Origin: RPRC01 sp034933285
GTDB lineage: Bacteria; Desulfobacterota; Desulfuromonadia; Geobacterales; Geobacteraceae
NCBI GenBank assembly: GCA_034933285.1
Contig: JAYFNT010000032.1
Location: forward strand, 1-64,000
Reading direction: 5' to 3'
DNA: 64,000 nt
Below the pieces are notes generated by a model. That model was not told the origin of the DNA. It ran no database searches and saw only the letters and a program-made list of their open reading frames with translations. The position numbers and the translations under genes are program-made. Positions 35,709-44,007 of the stretch are shown here, piece by piece. How positions within the stretch are numbered: position 1 is the first letter of the stretch; the number at the start of each line of letters is the position of its first letter.

Positions 35709-38392
35709 TTTACCCTCCTGGCGCTGTTCGCGTTCATCAGTCCGTCATACATGGATCTCGCGGCCGCGGCTTCCGGGAACCTTCCCATCTGGAGGGCTTT
35801 CCTCAAGTTTGCCGCTGCCCCGTTCCGGTCTCCAGTGTCTCTGCAGGCGACGGCAAGATGATAATGAACCGTGGGGTTGGTAGGCAGCTGGAGCGCCGCA
35901 GATGCAAGCAGTTTTTTCGCTTCAGCCGGGCGACCGTTTTTCAACAGCACGTAACCAAGCGTGTCCATGACCATGGGACTGCCAGGTTCCAGTTTATATG
36001 CCGTTATGGCAAGTCTCAATGCTTCTTTCGGATCACCATAACCATCAGCATACAGGTAAGCCAGATTATTGAGGGAAGGCACATGATTCTCTGATTTTTC
36101 CAGGGCTTCACGATAGCTTCCGATTGCCTCCCTCTTTTTCCCGGTCTTTTCCAGCAAAGATGCGCGGGCGAAATAAGCGGCCGCAAAGCCGGGATTTCTT
36201 TTCAACGACTCGGCAAAACAGTTCATGGCCGAGGAAACATCTCCTTTTCTGGCGTAAAGATTTCCCAGTATGACAGGGGCGTAGGGGTTTTTACCATCAA
36301 CCCTTACCGCGGTTTTCATTTCCTCGATAGCCCGGTTCACATCGTTCCGGCTTTCGTAAACCGAAGCCAGCATGATGTAGCCTGACGCCGAGGCAGGCTT
36401 CAATGTTATGGCCCGCCTCGCATTGTCCACAGCCTTGGGATAATCCTTCATCGCTACGTAGGCGCCGATCTTCATGGGTAGTCCCCGATCAGGCTCAACC
36501 GATTCCAGATCATTGAAGGCGTTGATCGCTTTCTTGTATTTCTTCATGCCCATGAAGATTCTGCCCTTCAGCTCCAGGGCGCCGGCGTTGCGCGGGCTCG
36601 ACTTGATTGCCTCGTCCAGTACATCCAAGGCCCGGTCACTGTCTTTTTTCCTCAGGTAATAGTTTGCGAGAACCAGGTAAGCCGTCGGATCCTTTGTATC
36701 CTTGGCCCTGGAAAGGAATTGCAGCGCTTCCTTGTCGTTGCCTTTGAGCTGGCAGATTGCGGCTGAACTAAGGAGCGCCCTCACATTCCCGGGAAACTTT
36801 TTCAGAACCACCTGGTACTCGGCAAGCGCCCTGCCATAGTCTCCCGCTGCTGAATAATAATTTGCCAGGTTGAAATAGGTCGGGAGGAACGCCGGATCCG
36901 TGGCCTTCGCTTTGGCCAGATATTTCAACGCGTCAGGCTGTTTCCTCTGCAGAAACATGATCCGTGCCATGTTGTTGTAGAGCGGGGCGTCGCTCTTCGT
37001 GCCGTTCAAACCGGCGCTGGTGACTGCAAGGGCTTTGGCATATTCATTACGGCGGATGTGATAGGATGAAAGCAAGAGCCTGGTATTCAGGATATCGGGG
37101 GCCACCCGGACCGCGGTAGTAAGCTCCGTCTCTGCTTCCCGTTCCCTTCCCTTGCCGAACAGCAGGAGGCCCTTTTTCACATGAGCATCCGCCATTTTAG
37201 GATCCAGTTCAGTTGCCCTGTTGAGCTCCTTCATTCCTTCTTCGTACATGCCCTTGGCCAGGTATGCGCTGCCCAACAGGTTGTGGGCCGGTGCATTCCC
37301 GCTGTTGATCTGCAGCACCTTGTTGATTTCGGTAATGGAATCGTCGACGCGCTTTTGCCTGAGAAGAATCACGGCTGTAAGGAGACGAGCCCTTACAAAA
37401 GAAGGGTTACGATCGAGTATGGTGCGAAATTGACTGAGGGCGCTTTCCATATCGCCAAGCCCGAACGAACTGAGGCCCAGGAAATAGTACGACTCTATGG
37501 TCGGGCGTATTTTGTTGGACGCCTGGAGCATATTCACCGCTTCGGAGTAATTCCTCAAGCGGTAATTGATGATTCCCTTCAGCCGGTACCCTTCCGCCTG
37601 TTTTGGAAACTTCTCAATCATTGAAGCCGCAATCTTGTCAGCCTTGTCTGATCGTCCCCTTTCAAGGTAAAGGAGCCCGCTCTTGTACAAAGCCTGCGTA
37701 TCCGACGGGTAAAGCCGGGCAATTTTCTGGTAGGCAGCGTTTGCCGCATCAGGATTGCCGCTTGAGATCTCCGCAGCCGCGAGAATATAGTATGCCCTCT
37801 GATTTCTGGGCTCTTTCTTCAAAACCTGGTTGATCAACCCCTTGGCACCCCTCATTCTGCCGGTAGCCGCATAGAGGGTTGCCAGTTCCAATTGCGATGA
37901 CGAGCGGCCCGGTTCAGCCTGCAAAGCCTTGAGCAGATAGTTTTCAGCCTCCGCGGACTTGTTTCCTGACATATATGCGATGCCGACAGCCTCTAGAGCT
38001 TCAGCCGAGCCCGGATTATCCTTCAAAAGGTCCTGTGCCGCCGGAATGGCCAGATCCGGCTTATTCAAGCGGACATAGAGTTTTGCCAGGTTCAGCTTGA
38101 GACCAGGGTAGGCCGGCCTTTGGCGGACGATCTTCTGAAATTCCTTCTCAGCCTGTTCATATTTTCCGGCACCCATGTAAGCAACCGCAAGCTGATAACG
38201 CGCATCCAGGTAATTCTGGTCCTTTTCAAGTGCGTTCTTCAGCAGAACTATGGCCCCGCCGGGATTGCCCTGTTTGATTTTGTCCACTCCTTCGGAGTAG
38301 AGCTCCTCCTTGGTCTTGGCTTTACAAGCCGCAAGACAGGCGACGAGCAAAATCAGTATTATGAGACTCCTATACAAGTCGGTATCCTCCAT
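35705..38392 (-). CDS. prsT: PrsT: TPR lipoprotein of the PEP-CTERM system
   Basis: An 895-residue exported TPR protein. The signal ends in the lipobox LAAC (Cys at residue 23). Nearly the whole mature chain is tandem TPR units of about 34 residues, roughly two dozen, e.g. ARYQLAVAYMGAGKYEQAEKE-type helices. It is the large TPR lipoprotein expected in XrtA loci, probably a scaffold for polymer export or modification at the outer membrane. Its ATG lies 22 bp inside the end of the receiver-like gene, so the two are translationally coupled. Confidence 0.9.
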   Translation of the reverse strand: MEDTDLYRSLIILILLVACLAACKAKTKEELYSEGVDKIKQGNPGGAIVLLKNALEKDQNYLDARYQLAVAYMGAGKYEQAEKEFQKIVRQRPAYPGLKLNLAKLYVRLNKPDLAIPAAQDLLKDNPGSAEALEAVGIAYMSGNKSAEAENYLLKALQAEPGRSSSQLELATLYAATGRMRGAKGLINQVLKKEPRNQRAYYILAAAEISSGNPDAANAAYQKIARLYPSDTQALYKSGLLYLERGRSDKADKIAASMIEKFPKQAEGYRLKGIINYRLRNYSEAVNMLQASNKIRPTIESYYFLGLSSFGLGDMESALSQFRTILDRNPSFVRARLLTAVILLRQKRVDDSITEINKVLQINSGNAPAHNLLGSAYLAKGMYEEGMKELNRATELDPKMADAHVKKGLLLFGKGREREAETELTTAVRVAPDILNTRLLLSSYHIRRNEYAKALAVTSAGLNGTKSDAPLYNNMARIMFLQRKQPDALKYLAKAKATDPAFLPTYFNLANYYSAAGDYGRALAEYQVVLKKFPGNVRALLSSAAICQLKGNDKEALQFLSRAKDTKDPTAYLVLANYYLRKKDSDRALDVLDEAIKSSPRNAGALELKGRIFMGMKKYKKAINAFNDLESVEPDRGLPMKIGAYVAMKDYPKAVDNARRAITLKPASASGYIMLASVYESRNDVNRAIEEMKTAVRVDGKNPYAPVILGNLYARKGDVSSAMNCFAESLKRNPGFAAAYFARASLLEKTGKKREAIGSYREALEKSENHVPSLNNLAYLYADGYGDPKEALRLAITAYKLEPGSPMVMDTLGYVLLKNGRPAEAKKLLASAALQLPTNPTVHYHLAVACRDTGDRNGAAANLRKALQMGRFPEAAAARSMYDGLMNANSARRVK

Positions 38393-38762
38393 TGCAATAT
38401 ATGTCTTCTTCTTTCATCAACAGCTTGACCAGCGAGGTAAACCTCGAATAATCGATTGGTTTGACCATACAGTAGGAATGGCTCAAACCCTCGAGAATAT
38501 CGATTATATCCCTCCCCACATGGTCACAGAGAATGATGACCGGCAGGGTCAGCCCTTTCAGTTTGTCCATCATCGATTTGCCATATGGATAACTTGCGAT
38601 GATCAGAACAGCATCACGCATTCTTTCCGTTGAAACGATCTGGTCGTCCCCTGTAAGGGTTATAGCATGAAACCCTTCCATTTCAAGAATGGATGAGCAG
38701 ACCTGGGAAAAACCGGCTTCGTCGATGATGACAATTTTTTCCTCGCGTATAAGCATAATCAT
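38370..38762 (-). CDS. Receiver-like protein lacking the phosphoacceptor Asp
   Basis: A stand-alone receiver domain of up to 130 residues, first gene of the exopolysaccharide operon. Strand 1 is KIVIIDEAGFS (one acidic residue remains), the strand 3 position of the phosphorylated Asp reads LIIASYPYG, and the switch Lys is kept in CMVKPIDYSR. It therefore cannot be phosphorylated in the usual way and may work as a protein-protein switch. The start is doubtful: the sigma-54 promoter predicts transcription from about 38760, inside the ATG at 38762. ATG 38756 or ATT 38735 (with GAGGA upstream, and exactly where receivers begin) are alternatives. Confidence 0.75.
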   Translation of the reverse strand: MIMLIREEKIVIIDEAGFSQVCSSILEMEGFHAITLTGDDQIVSTERMRDAVLIIASYPYGKSMMDKLKGLTLPVIILCDHVGRDIIDILEGLSHSYCMVKPIDYSRFTSLVKLLMKEEDIYCNGGYRLV

Positions 38763-38770
38763 TTAATTTA

Positions 38771-38786
38771 AGCAAATTTAATGCCA
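38771..38786 (-). promoter_or_regulatory. Sigma-54 promoter of the exopolysaccharide operon
   Basis: On the minus strand TGGCATTAAATTTGCT matches TGGCAC-N5-TTGCT with one base changed in the -24 box and exact spacing. It faces the receiver-prsT-epsB operon, and predicted transcription starts near 38760. Confidence 0.82.
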
Positions 38787-39165
38787 CATGGGAAGTTATT
38801 TAATTAAAGTAAATTATTTTTACACCAAGCCAGGAGAAGCCGGCCGCAACGAACAAGAAAAATCGGCAACACCAGTTTCTCAAGCGTAACAGCAAAAAAC
38901 AAACGAAAAGGTTTAAGCCATTCGGCTTAAGCCATATTGGCCATTTGATGTGACCAACTGGTGTCAGACTTTTACTTGAGTTACCGTAACTGGCTGTTTA
39001 TTCTAGTTATTGTATCGGCAAAACCCCCAAAAGACTTCCTGCATGGTTTCGCCTCCCATCCGTCCATCAGGGCCAACTTCTTGAAAGGGTTGGCATGACG
39101 CCTCTCCATCAAGGAAGGCGGATGGCGCACAGCAGGACGAGGGATGAGGGGGGGGCAGGACAAAA

Positions 39166-39300
39166 TGTATCTATTGGATACAATTTCCCTTCAATAAGGC
39201 ATTGGAAGAGGTCAGACATTATGTATCCATTGGTTACAGTATATAACAATAGTTGTAACTCATAGGGGTTACACAAAGTGATGTGTTTCTTATGGATACA
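39166..39300. promoter_or_regulatory. Cluster of TGTATC-N5-GATACA inverted repeats (putative activator sites)
   Basis: Three 17-bp sites share 6-bp arms and a 5-bp spacer: TGTATCTATTGGATACA (39166-39182), TGTATCCATTGGTTACA (39222-39238) and TGTTTCTTATGGATACA (39284-39300). A fourth, TGTAAC-N8-GTTACA, lies at 39254-39273. They lie about 380-510 bp upstream of the sigma-54 promoter and could bind an enhancer-binding protein such as the one at 39409-40758. Confidence 0.65.
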
Positions 39301-39408
39301 ATGGTGGATATGGCAATGGGAAAAAGTCTGACATCTTGCGAGAAAAAACACTGGGCGAGCTGTCTGAAGTGCCGCCCTCCCCTCAACCGGGAAGTTCCCT
39401 TAATGAAA

Positions 39409-40758
39409 TTAACCGAGCTCTTTCAACCTCTTGTAAAGAGCCTTCCTGGATATGCCGAGCAGCTCCGCGGCTTTCGACTTGTTGCCCTTGACTTCCACCA
39501 GGGCAGTTCGCACAGCCTCCATTTCTATCTCCCGAAGCGGCCTGATAATGGAGTCTTCACGCACTTTGCGAACAGTGCTCAAGCGCATTTCATCGGGGAG
39601 ATCCCGAACGGTGATGGTCTTCCCCTTTGCAAGGACCGCGGCACGCTCGATGATGTTCCTCAGCTGGCGGATGTTGCCCGGCCAGTCGAAATGCATGAAA
39701 ATGTCCATCACTTCGCCGGAAACCTGCAGGGATTTTTTTTCCCGGGCGCAGTACTCTTTGACAAATTCCGCGGTAAGCAATGGTATGTCATCCTTCCTTT
39801 CGCGCAAAGGAGGGACTTTAATGTTCACGACATTGATCCTGTAATACAGATCTTCCCTGAAACGGCCGACCTTGATCTCATGGGCCAAGTCCCGGTTGGT
39901 TGAGCTGATGAGACGGAAATTGACCGGTATTTTCTTGTTGCTCCCCAGCCTCTCGATTTCTTTTTCCTGCAGAACCCTGAGCAGCTTTGCCTGGAGCTGC
40001 AGCTCCAGTTCGCCTATCTCGTCCAGGAATACCGTGCCGTCGGAGGCCTCTTCAAAGCGCCCGATCCGGCGGGCGGTCGCGCCGGTAAACGCCCCCTTCT
40101 CATAGCCGAAAAGCTCTGATTCCAACAGGCCGCTCGGCATTGCGGCACAGTTTACCGCCACGAACGGCTTTCCCTTCCTGGTGCTCTGGAAATGAAGCGA
40201 GCGTGCGATCAATTCCTTGCCGGTCCCTGTTTCCCCGCATATGAGCACACTGCTGATCGAATCCTTCACCGCATTGATGGTCTCGAAAATCCTGACCAGC
40301 TCAGTTGCCTTTCCGATAATCCGTCCCTCTTGCTCATCGAGCCCCAGCCGGCTCTTCAGACTTTCTATCTCTCTCTTCAGGAGACGCTGCTCCAAGGCCC
40401 GGGCCAGGATGCCTTTCAATTTGGCGTAATCGGGCGGCTTGATGAAATAATAAAATGCGCCCTGCGTTATTGCATGGACCGCGGAGTCCACTGTGCCGTA
40501 GGCAGTGAGAAATATCACCGGAATATCGGGATGATTATCCGAAATATAGTCAAAAAGCTGCATCCCGTCCCGGCCCGGCATTTTCATGTCGGTGATCACC
40601 ACGTCGATGTCATCACGAGTGACTATACTGAGTGCGCCGTTATAATCCATGGCTTCACGGACATTGTACCCTTCCTCTTTCAATATGGCGGAGAGTACCC
40701 TCAAGGCGTTCTGCTCATCATCCACTATCAGTATGCGACCACTTTTGCCGCCTCCCAT
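39409..40758 (-). CDS. prsR: NtrC-type sigma-54-dependent response regulator (PrsR-like)
   Basis: A 449-residue activator. The receiver (1-120) has acidic Asp13-Asp14 and phosphoacceptor Asp57 in VVITDMKMPG. The AAA+ part has Walker A GETGTGKELIA, the sigma-54 contact loop GAFTGA, DEIGELELQLQ and RLISSTNRDL. The Fis-type helix-turn-helix ends the protein (NKSKAAELLGISRKALYKRL). It is the likely activator of the sigma-54 promoters found in the window. The ATG at 40758 (GAGG upstream) gives the family start; the longer frame adds 41 unrelated residues. Its kinase is encoded just upstream. Confidence 0.9.
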   Translation of the reverse strand: MGGGKSGRILIVDDEQNALRVLSAILKEEGYNVREAMDYNGALSIVTRDDIDVVITDMKMPGRDGMQLFDYISDNHPDIPVIFLTAYGTVDSAVHAITQGAFYYFIKPPDYAKLKGILARALEQRLLKREIESLKSRLGLDEQEGRIIGKATELVRIFETINAVKDSISSVLICGETGTGKELIARSLHFQSTRKGKPFVAVNCAAMPSGLLESELFGYEKGAFTGATARRIGRFEEASDGTVFLDEIGELELQLQAKLLRVLQEKEIERLGSNKKIPVNFRLISSTNRDLAHEIKVGRFREDLYYRINVVNIKVPPLRERKDDIPLLTAEFVKEYCAREKKSLQVSGEVMDIFMHFDWPGNIRQLRNIIERAAVLAKGKTITVRDLPDEMRLSTVRKVREDSIIRPLREIEMEAVRTALVEVKGNKSKAAELLGISRKALYKRLKELG

Positions 40759-40833
40759 GCCATATCCCTCGCCATGAAGTATATTAAACGGAATCATCCC
40801 CCAGCAAATCTTTCCGGAAATGACAATTTTCAA

Positions 40834-40868
40834 CCCCCACATCCGGCCCCAAGGGCCGGATGTGGGGG
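40834..40868. terminator. Perfect 16-bp hairpin between kinase and regulator genes
   Basis: CCCCCACATCCGGCCC (40834-40849) pairs completely with 40853-40868 around a 3-base loop. It lies in the 216-bp gap between the histidine kinase stop and the regulator start. There is no T run after it on the minus strand (TTGAAAATTG), so it may be an attenuator, an RNA-stability hairpin or a repeat. Confidence 0.5.
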
Positions 40869-40974
40869 GCAATGGATGCAAGATCTACAGCCGTTTTGAT
40901 TTGTGGTTGTAATTATCCCTTATTTTGGGGAAAATTTCCCAGATCAAGATACCGATCAGCAAATGCTTCCTGGT

Positions 40975-41988
40975 TCACGGAGCTGAAACAGGGACCAGTA
41001 TCCTCACCCTCGTGCCCGAATTCCTTCTGCTGTCGATTTCCAGTTGGCCTCCGTGATATTGCACGACCTCGCGCGTGATGAACAGACCGAATCCCCTGCC
41101 TGAAGTTTTCCGTCTCCCTTGCGACCCGCCGGAGACACCCTGCAGGCTTGAGCTGTTCATCCCGTAACCGTTATCCGATATCTCGATAACAACATACTCC
41201 CTATCATCCCGCGGGACTTGTTCAGCAGTTACACTGATCGCCCCTCCATCTTCAAGTGCCTCGATTGAATTATTGATCACATTCAGGACGGCATGCTCGA
41301 AAAGGCACTCGTCAGCCTTGATCAAGGGCAGGTCTTTCAAGTCACTGCTGATTGAAATATTCTTTGCGGTTGCCTGGAGACTTACCAGAGCGACAATCTT
41401 TCTCAACATGGCTGAGATATCGACCCGGGTAAACTCCGATTCGACCAGGGAAGTGCTGAGAAATTTCGTCACGAACCTGTCGAGTTTGGAGATTTCATCT
41501 TCAATTATATTCATGAATTCCACGAGGCCGGGATCCGCGCTGTATTTCCCTTTCAAATAGACAGCCGCACCTTTGATGGCATTGAGCGGGCTTCGCACAC
41601 CATGGGCAAGCGTCACGGATTTTTTGCCCATTTCCAGGTTGTCCGGCTCCGCTCGCCAGCAATCCAGAACCGTGCAGTGCGAAAAACCGTCAGCCCTCAC
41701 CTCTGCACCCACAACTTTGCGATTGTCATCCAATACCGGACTGACCGTAACTTCGCCGCTTGCGCAACCGAAGATGCACATGGCATGGTAATCTTTAACG
41801 GACCGTGGGCGGCCATCCAAAATCACCATTTCGACCGCATCCGCATTATCGTGCAAAATCCTCGGGACTACTTCGTAATAGGGAACTCCGATATATCCCG
41901 GCTCTTCCGTCCCCCGGGAAGACCCTCTTTTCATTTCCCATGAAATGATCACGAGGTTTTTGTCGACAACAAACTTGTATCCGTCCAT
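40975..41988 (-). CDS. PAS-domain soluble histidine kinase
   Basis: A 337-residue NtrB-like kinase with no membrane segment. A PAS domain covers residues 1-105, the dimerisation/phosphoacceptor helix has LAHGVRSPLNAIKGAAVYL with His129, and the ATPase domain has the N box NVINNSIEAL, G1 ISDNGYGM and G2 GRGFGLFITREVV. The residue after His is Gly instead of the usual Glu/Asp. It precedes the sigma-54 activator gene and probably controls it, sensing a cytoplasmic signal. The ATG at 41988 follows GAGGGG and begins at the PAS domain; a longer frame from 42054 lacks support. Confidence 0.87.
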   Translation of the reverse strand: MDGYKFVVDKNLVIISWEMKRGSSRGTEEPGYIGVPYYEVVPRILHDNADAVEMVILDGRPRSVKDYHAMCIFGCASGEVTVSPVLDDNRKVVGAEVRADGFSHCTVLDCWRAEPDNLEMGKKSVTLAHGVRSPLNAIKGAAVYLKGKYSADPGLVEFMNIIEDEISKLDRFVTKFLSTSLVESEFTRVDISAMLRKIVALVSLQATAKNISISSDLKDLPLIKADECLFEHAVLNVINNSIEALEDGGAISVTAEQVPRDDREYVVIEISDNGYGMNSSSLQGVSGGSQGRRKTSGRGFGLFITREVVQYHGGQLEIDSRRNSGTRVRILVPVSAP

Positions 41989-42542
41989 GCGGTAGCACCC
42001 CTCTGCCGCAAACAAACACTGAATCACAACGGTTGCATTCCGGGAGTCAAGCAAAATACCGGTTTCCCTGCAACCCCGGTCAAGAACGGGGCCGTGTTTT
42101 CCGATCCAGTCCCGTTGTTATGATCAGGAAAGAAAAGTGAAGAAAGTTTCCACAATGTAGAAGCAGAATCGAAACAGACTGGTCCGACCAATCCGGCGGA
42201 CAAAACCGGGGAAAGAATCGGAAAACCCGAACTTCAGTAAATTTAATTAATTAACCAAATTGCGCTTACAGATTTTTTGTCTACACTAATTTTATCGGTT
42301 TGTCAAAGACAATTACCCGGAACAATGAACAAATCATCAAAGATTTTTCGGAATTTCCCCCAAGCCTTCAATATTGAAGGTTATCATACACGATATACTG
42401 CGCTGCCGGAAAGAAAAAGAGAAATTTTCAATGGCAGCGGATTATTTGTTCATCAATGCGTCATTGTAAGGTACAGTATTCCATTCTGTACCTTAAGAGG
42501 TTCAGGAAGGAAAAGAAACCGCGGGACAAAGAGGTGTAACGA
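41989..42542. other. Divergent intergenic region
   Basis: 554 bp between the kinase and the + strand gene at 42543. The only structure I can point to is the inverted repeat at 42467-42495; 42230-42300 is strongly AT-rich and is a likely promoter area, but no clean -35/-10 or -24/-12 pair is seen. Confidence 0.5.
42467..42495. promoter_or_regulatory. Inverted repeat upstream of orphan gene
   Basis: TAAGGTACAG and CTGTACCTTA are perfect 10-bp arms around a 9-base centre, ending 47 bp before the ATG at 42543. It could be an operator or a leader hairpin. Confidence 0.55.
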
Positions 42543-42995
42543 ATGGCGCTTGGCTGGGAATATGTCGGGAAAAGTCCTATCACACTGGTCAGGGAAGAAC
42601 TTGCGCGAAGGTATATTCAGTGCAGGCAGGTCAACGAAACATTTGTCAACTATGACATTCTGGTGGATATCGAGGGAGAACCCCAGGAAGTGGCTGTCAG
42701 TGTCATTTTCAGAAACAACAGCCTTTTCTTCATGGCGGATCTGCTGATCGAGTGCCCGGACGATATGGAGATTCTCGCCAATGTGGCAAACATAGCATAT
42801 GATCTGTACATGCGAGAGCAGCCATTCTACGGCAGAATACTGGTTACAGACGAAAAGACCTATTACCAGTTGAATCACATCCTCGGCGATCCGTGCCTTC
42901 TTGATCCGGCCATGGTTGCTCTTCTCCTGGACCTGGTGCAAACGGAGATACTGGAAATCATTACCGAGGAATATGCCGTGGAGCAGGTAGAATGA
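42543..42995 (+). CDS. Uncharacterised 150-residue cytoplasmic protein
   Basis: No signal peptide or membrane segment; acidic, with mixed alpha/beta character (YDILVDIEGEPQEVAVSVIF, FFMADLLIECPDDMEILANVANIAYDLY). The pattern strand-strand-strand followed by helices reminds me of YbjN or secretion-chaperone folds, but I cannot assign it. GAGGTG lies 6 bases before the ATG, so the start is secure. It is the only + strand gene between 8.6 and 64 kb, adjacent to and divergent from the kinase/activator pair, which may point to a regulatory or accessory role. Confidence 0.75.
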   Translation: MALGWEYVGKSPITLVREELARRYIQCRQVNETFVNYDILVDIEGEPQEVAVSVIFRNNSLFFMADLLIECPDDMEILANVANIAYDLYMREQPFYGRILVTDEKTYYQLNHILGDPCLLDPAMVALLLDLVQTEILEIITEEYAVEQVE

Positions 42996-43031
42996 AACAT
43001 TCCCGCTCAACGGCATTTACCTGGCGTAAAA

Positions 43032-43487
43032 CTACCTCTTGTGTCCCTTGCTCTTGCCTTTGCCGTGGCCGTTTCCGGGGCCGTCTCCCTGGCCGGCGCC
43101 CGGCCCGCCCCGCAGAACCAAATCCCCTCGCTTGAGGGCATGGAACTCGGCAGATCCCGGCTTTATGCCCAGACTCTTGGCAATCACTCCCCAACCCTTT
43201 CCCCTGTTTCTCTTATATACGGGCAGGACTTCTTCTGGAGGGCGGTGTGACCACTGGCCAAGCTGGAATACCATGAAGGCGTCTGCAGGCGCCGCGACAG
43301 CGCTTATTACCGCCTGGACCTGGAGCACGGGAACGCCGAATTGGGCGCCGATCCTGGCCGAGAAGCCGGGCAAGTCCACCCTGGCCTGGACATTCAGGTC
43401 GCCGATGAACGCATCGAGCCCGCCACCCGCAAACGCGGGAGCGCAGAACAAGCCGACAACAAGTAACGCAATAACGAATCTTTTCAT
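43032..43487 (-). CDS. Small secreted protein with Gly/Lys/His-rich tail
   Basis: A 151-residue exported protein: signal peptide MKRFVIALLVVGLFCAPAFA, then a compact domain that includes FSARIGAQFGVPVLQV and the region EEVLPVYKRNRGKGWGVIAK, LGIKPGSAEFHALKRGDL. It ends in a flexible Gly-rich basic tail with GNGHGKGKSKGHKR. I do not know a function. GGAGG lies 6 bases before the ATG at 43487, so the longer frame is rejected. A weaker sigma-54-like sequence lies 55-70 bp upstream. Confidence 0.8.
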   Translation of the reverse strand: MKRFVIALLVVGLFCAPAFAGGGLDAFIGDLNVQARVDLPGFSARIGAQFGVPVLQVQAVISAVAAPADAFMVFQLGQWSHRPPEEVLPVYKRNRGKGWGVIAKSLGIKPGSAEFHALKRGDLVLRGGPGAGQGDGPGNGHGKGKSKGHKR

Positions 43488-43541
43488 CCAGTTCCTCCTT
43501 AAGCGATTGATATTATGCCCGCATATACCTTGCGACCATCC

Positions 43542-43557
43542 GGCAAACCTTACACCA
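43542..43557 (-). promoter_or_regulatory. Weak sigma-54-like promoter
   Basis: Minus strand TGGTGTAAGGTTTGCC keeps GG and TTGC at the right spacing but has a poor -24 box. Predicted start near 43531, a 44-base leader to the secreted-protein gene. Confidence 0.4.
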
Positions 43558-43719
43558 CATGACAAGAATGGGCAAGCCGGACGAGAATTCGGAAAAACGG
43601 CATATCCATCTGTTCGGCATAGCTGGCTTTCCGCTTGAGGATTTTCATCCAGGAATTATGTCGTCCCCCAAAAGTCGTCATTTCGTTTTCTAACCAAAAG
43701 ACTTTGGATCATATTCCTG

Positions 43720-43827
43720 CCCCCCCTCATCCGGCCCGGCGGGCCACCTTCTCCCTCAATGGAGAAGGTAATAAAATGAAGCCCTCGCCATCAAGGGAGA
43801 GGGCGGGCGCAGCCCGGGTGAGGGGGT
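43720..43827. repeat. CCCTCACCCGG repeat, inverted double unit
   Basis: Two units face each other: CCCCCCTCATCCGGCCCGGC through TTCTCCCTCAATGGAGAAGG, then GCCCTCGCCATCAAGGGAGA through GCCCGGGTGAGGGGG. This is the complete form of a unit found singly elsewhere. The rest of 43558-44007 contains no gene. Confidence 0.75.
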
Positions 43828-43892
43828 CGAATTCTCGACTGCAACCTTCTGTCGAAGGATACATCCTTTTAAAAAATACTATAACTCCACAA

Positions 43893-43919
43893 AAAAGAGC
43901 GCACTGTGTGCGCTCTTTT
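43893..43919. terminator. Bidirectional terminator
   Basis: AAAAGAGCGCAC/GTGCGCTCTTTT, a 12-bp stem with a 3-base loop and T runs on both strands. It serves the minus-strand DUF1566 gene that stops at 44008. Confidence 0.85.
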
Positions 43920-44007
43920 CAATCCCACTTATTCAGTTTTGCGATAGGGTCTTTTTGAAAGTAGTTGATACCCGGACATCCACAATTTTTCGCGCCGGTA
44001 ATTTAAT

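Larger units (their letters stand above)
38763..39408. other. Regulatory intergenic region upstream of the exopolysaccharide operon
   Basis: 646 bp without a credible gene. It holds the sigma-54 promoter at 38771-38786, a degenerate copy of the CCCTCACCCGG repeat at about 39100-39155 (CCTCTCCATCAAGGAAGGCG on) and a cluster of inverted repeats at 39166-39300. The stretch 38790-39095 shows nothing I can name. Confidence 0.6.

Noticed and set aside
39020..39100. Hammerhead-like CTGATG...GAAAC on the minus strand
   Set aside because: The core CUGANGA is not matched (last base differs) and no stem II or closing helices form.
38981..39163. Small minus-strand ORF of 60 codons in the regulatory region
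   Set aside because: It runs through a degenerate repeat, has no ribosome site and no similarity I know.
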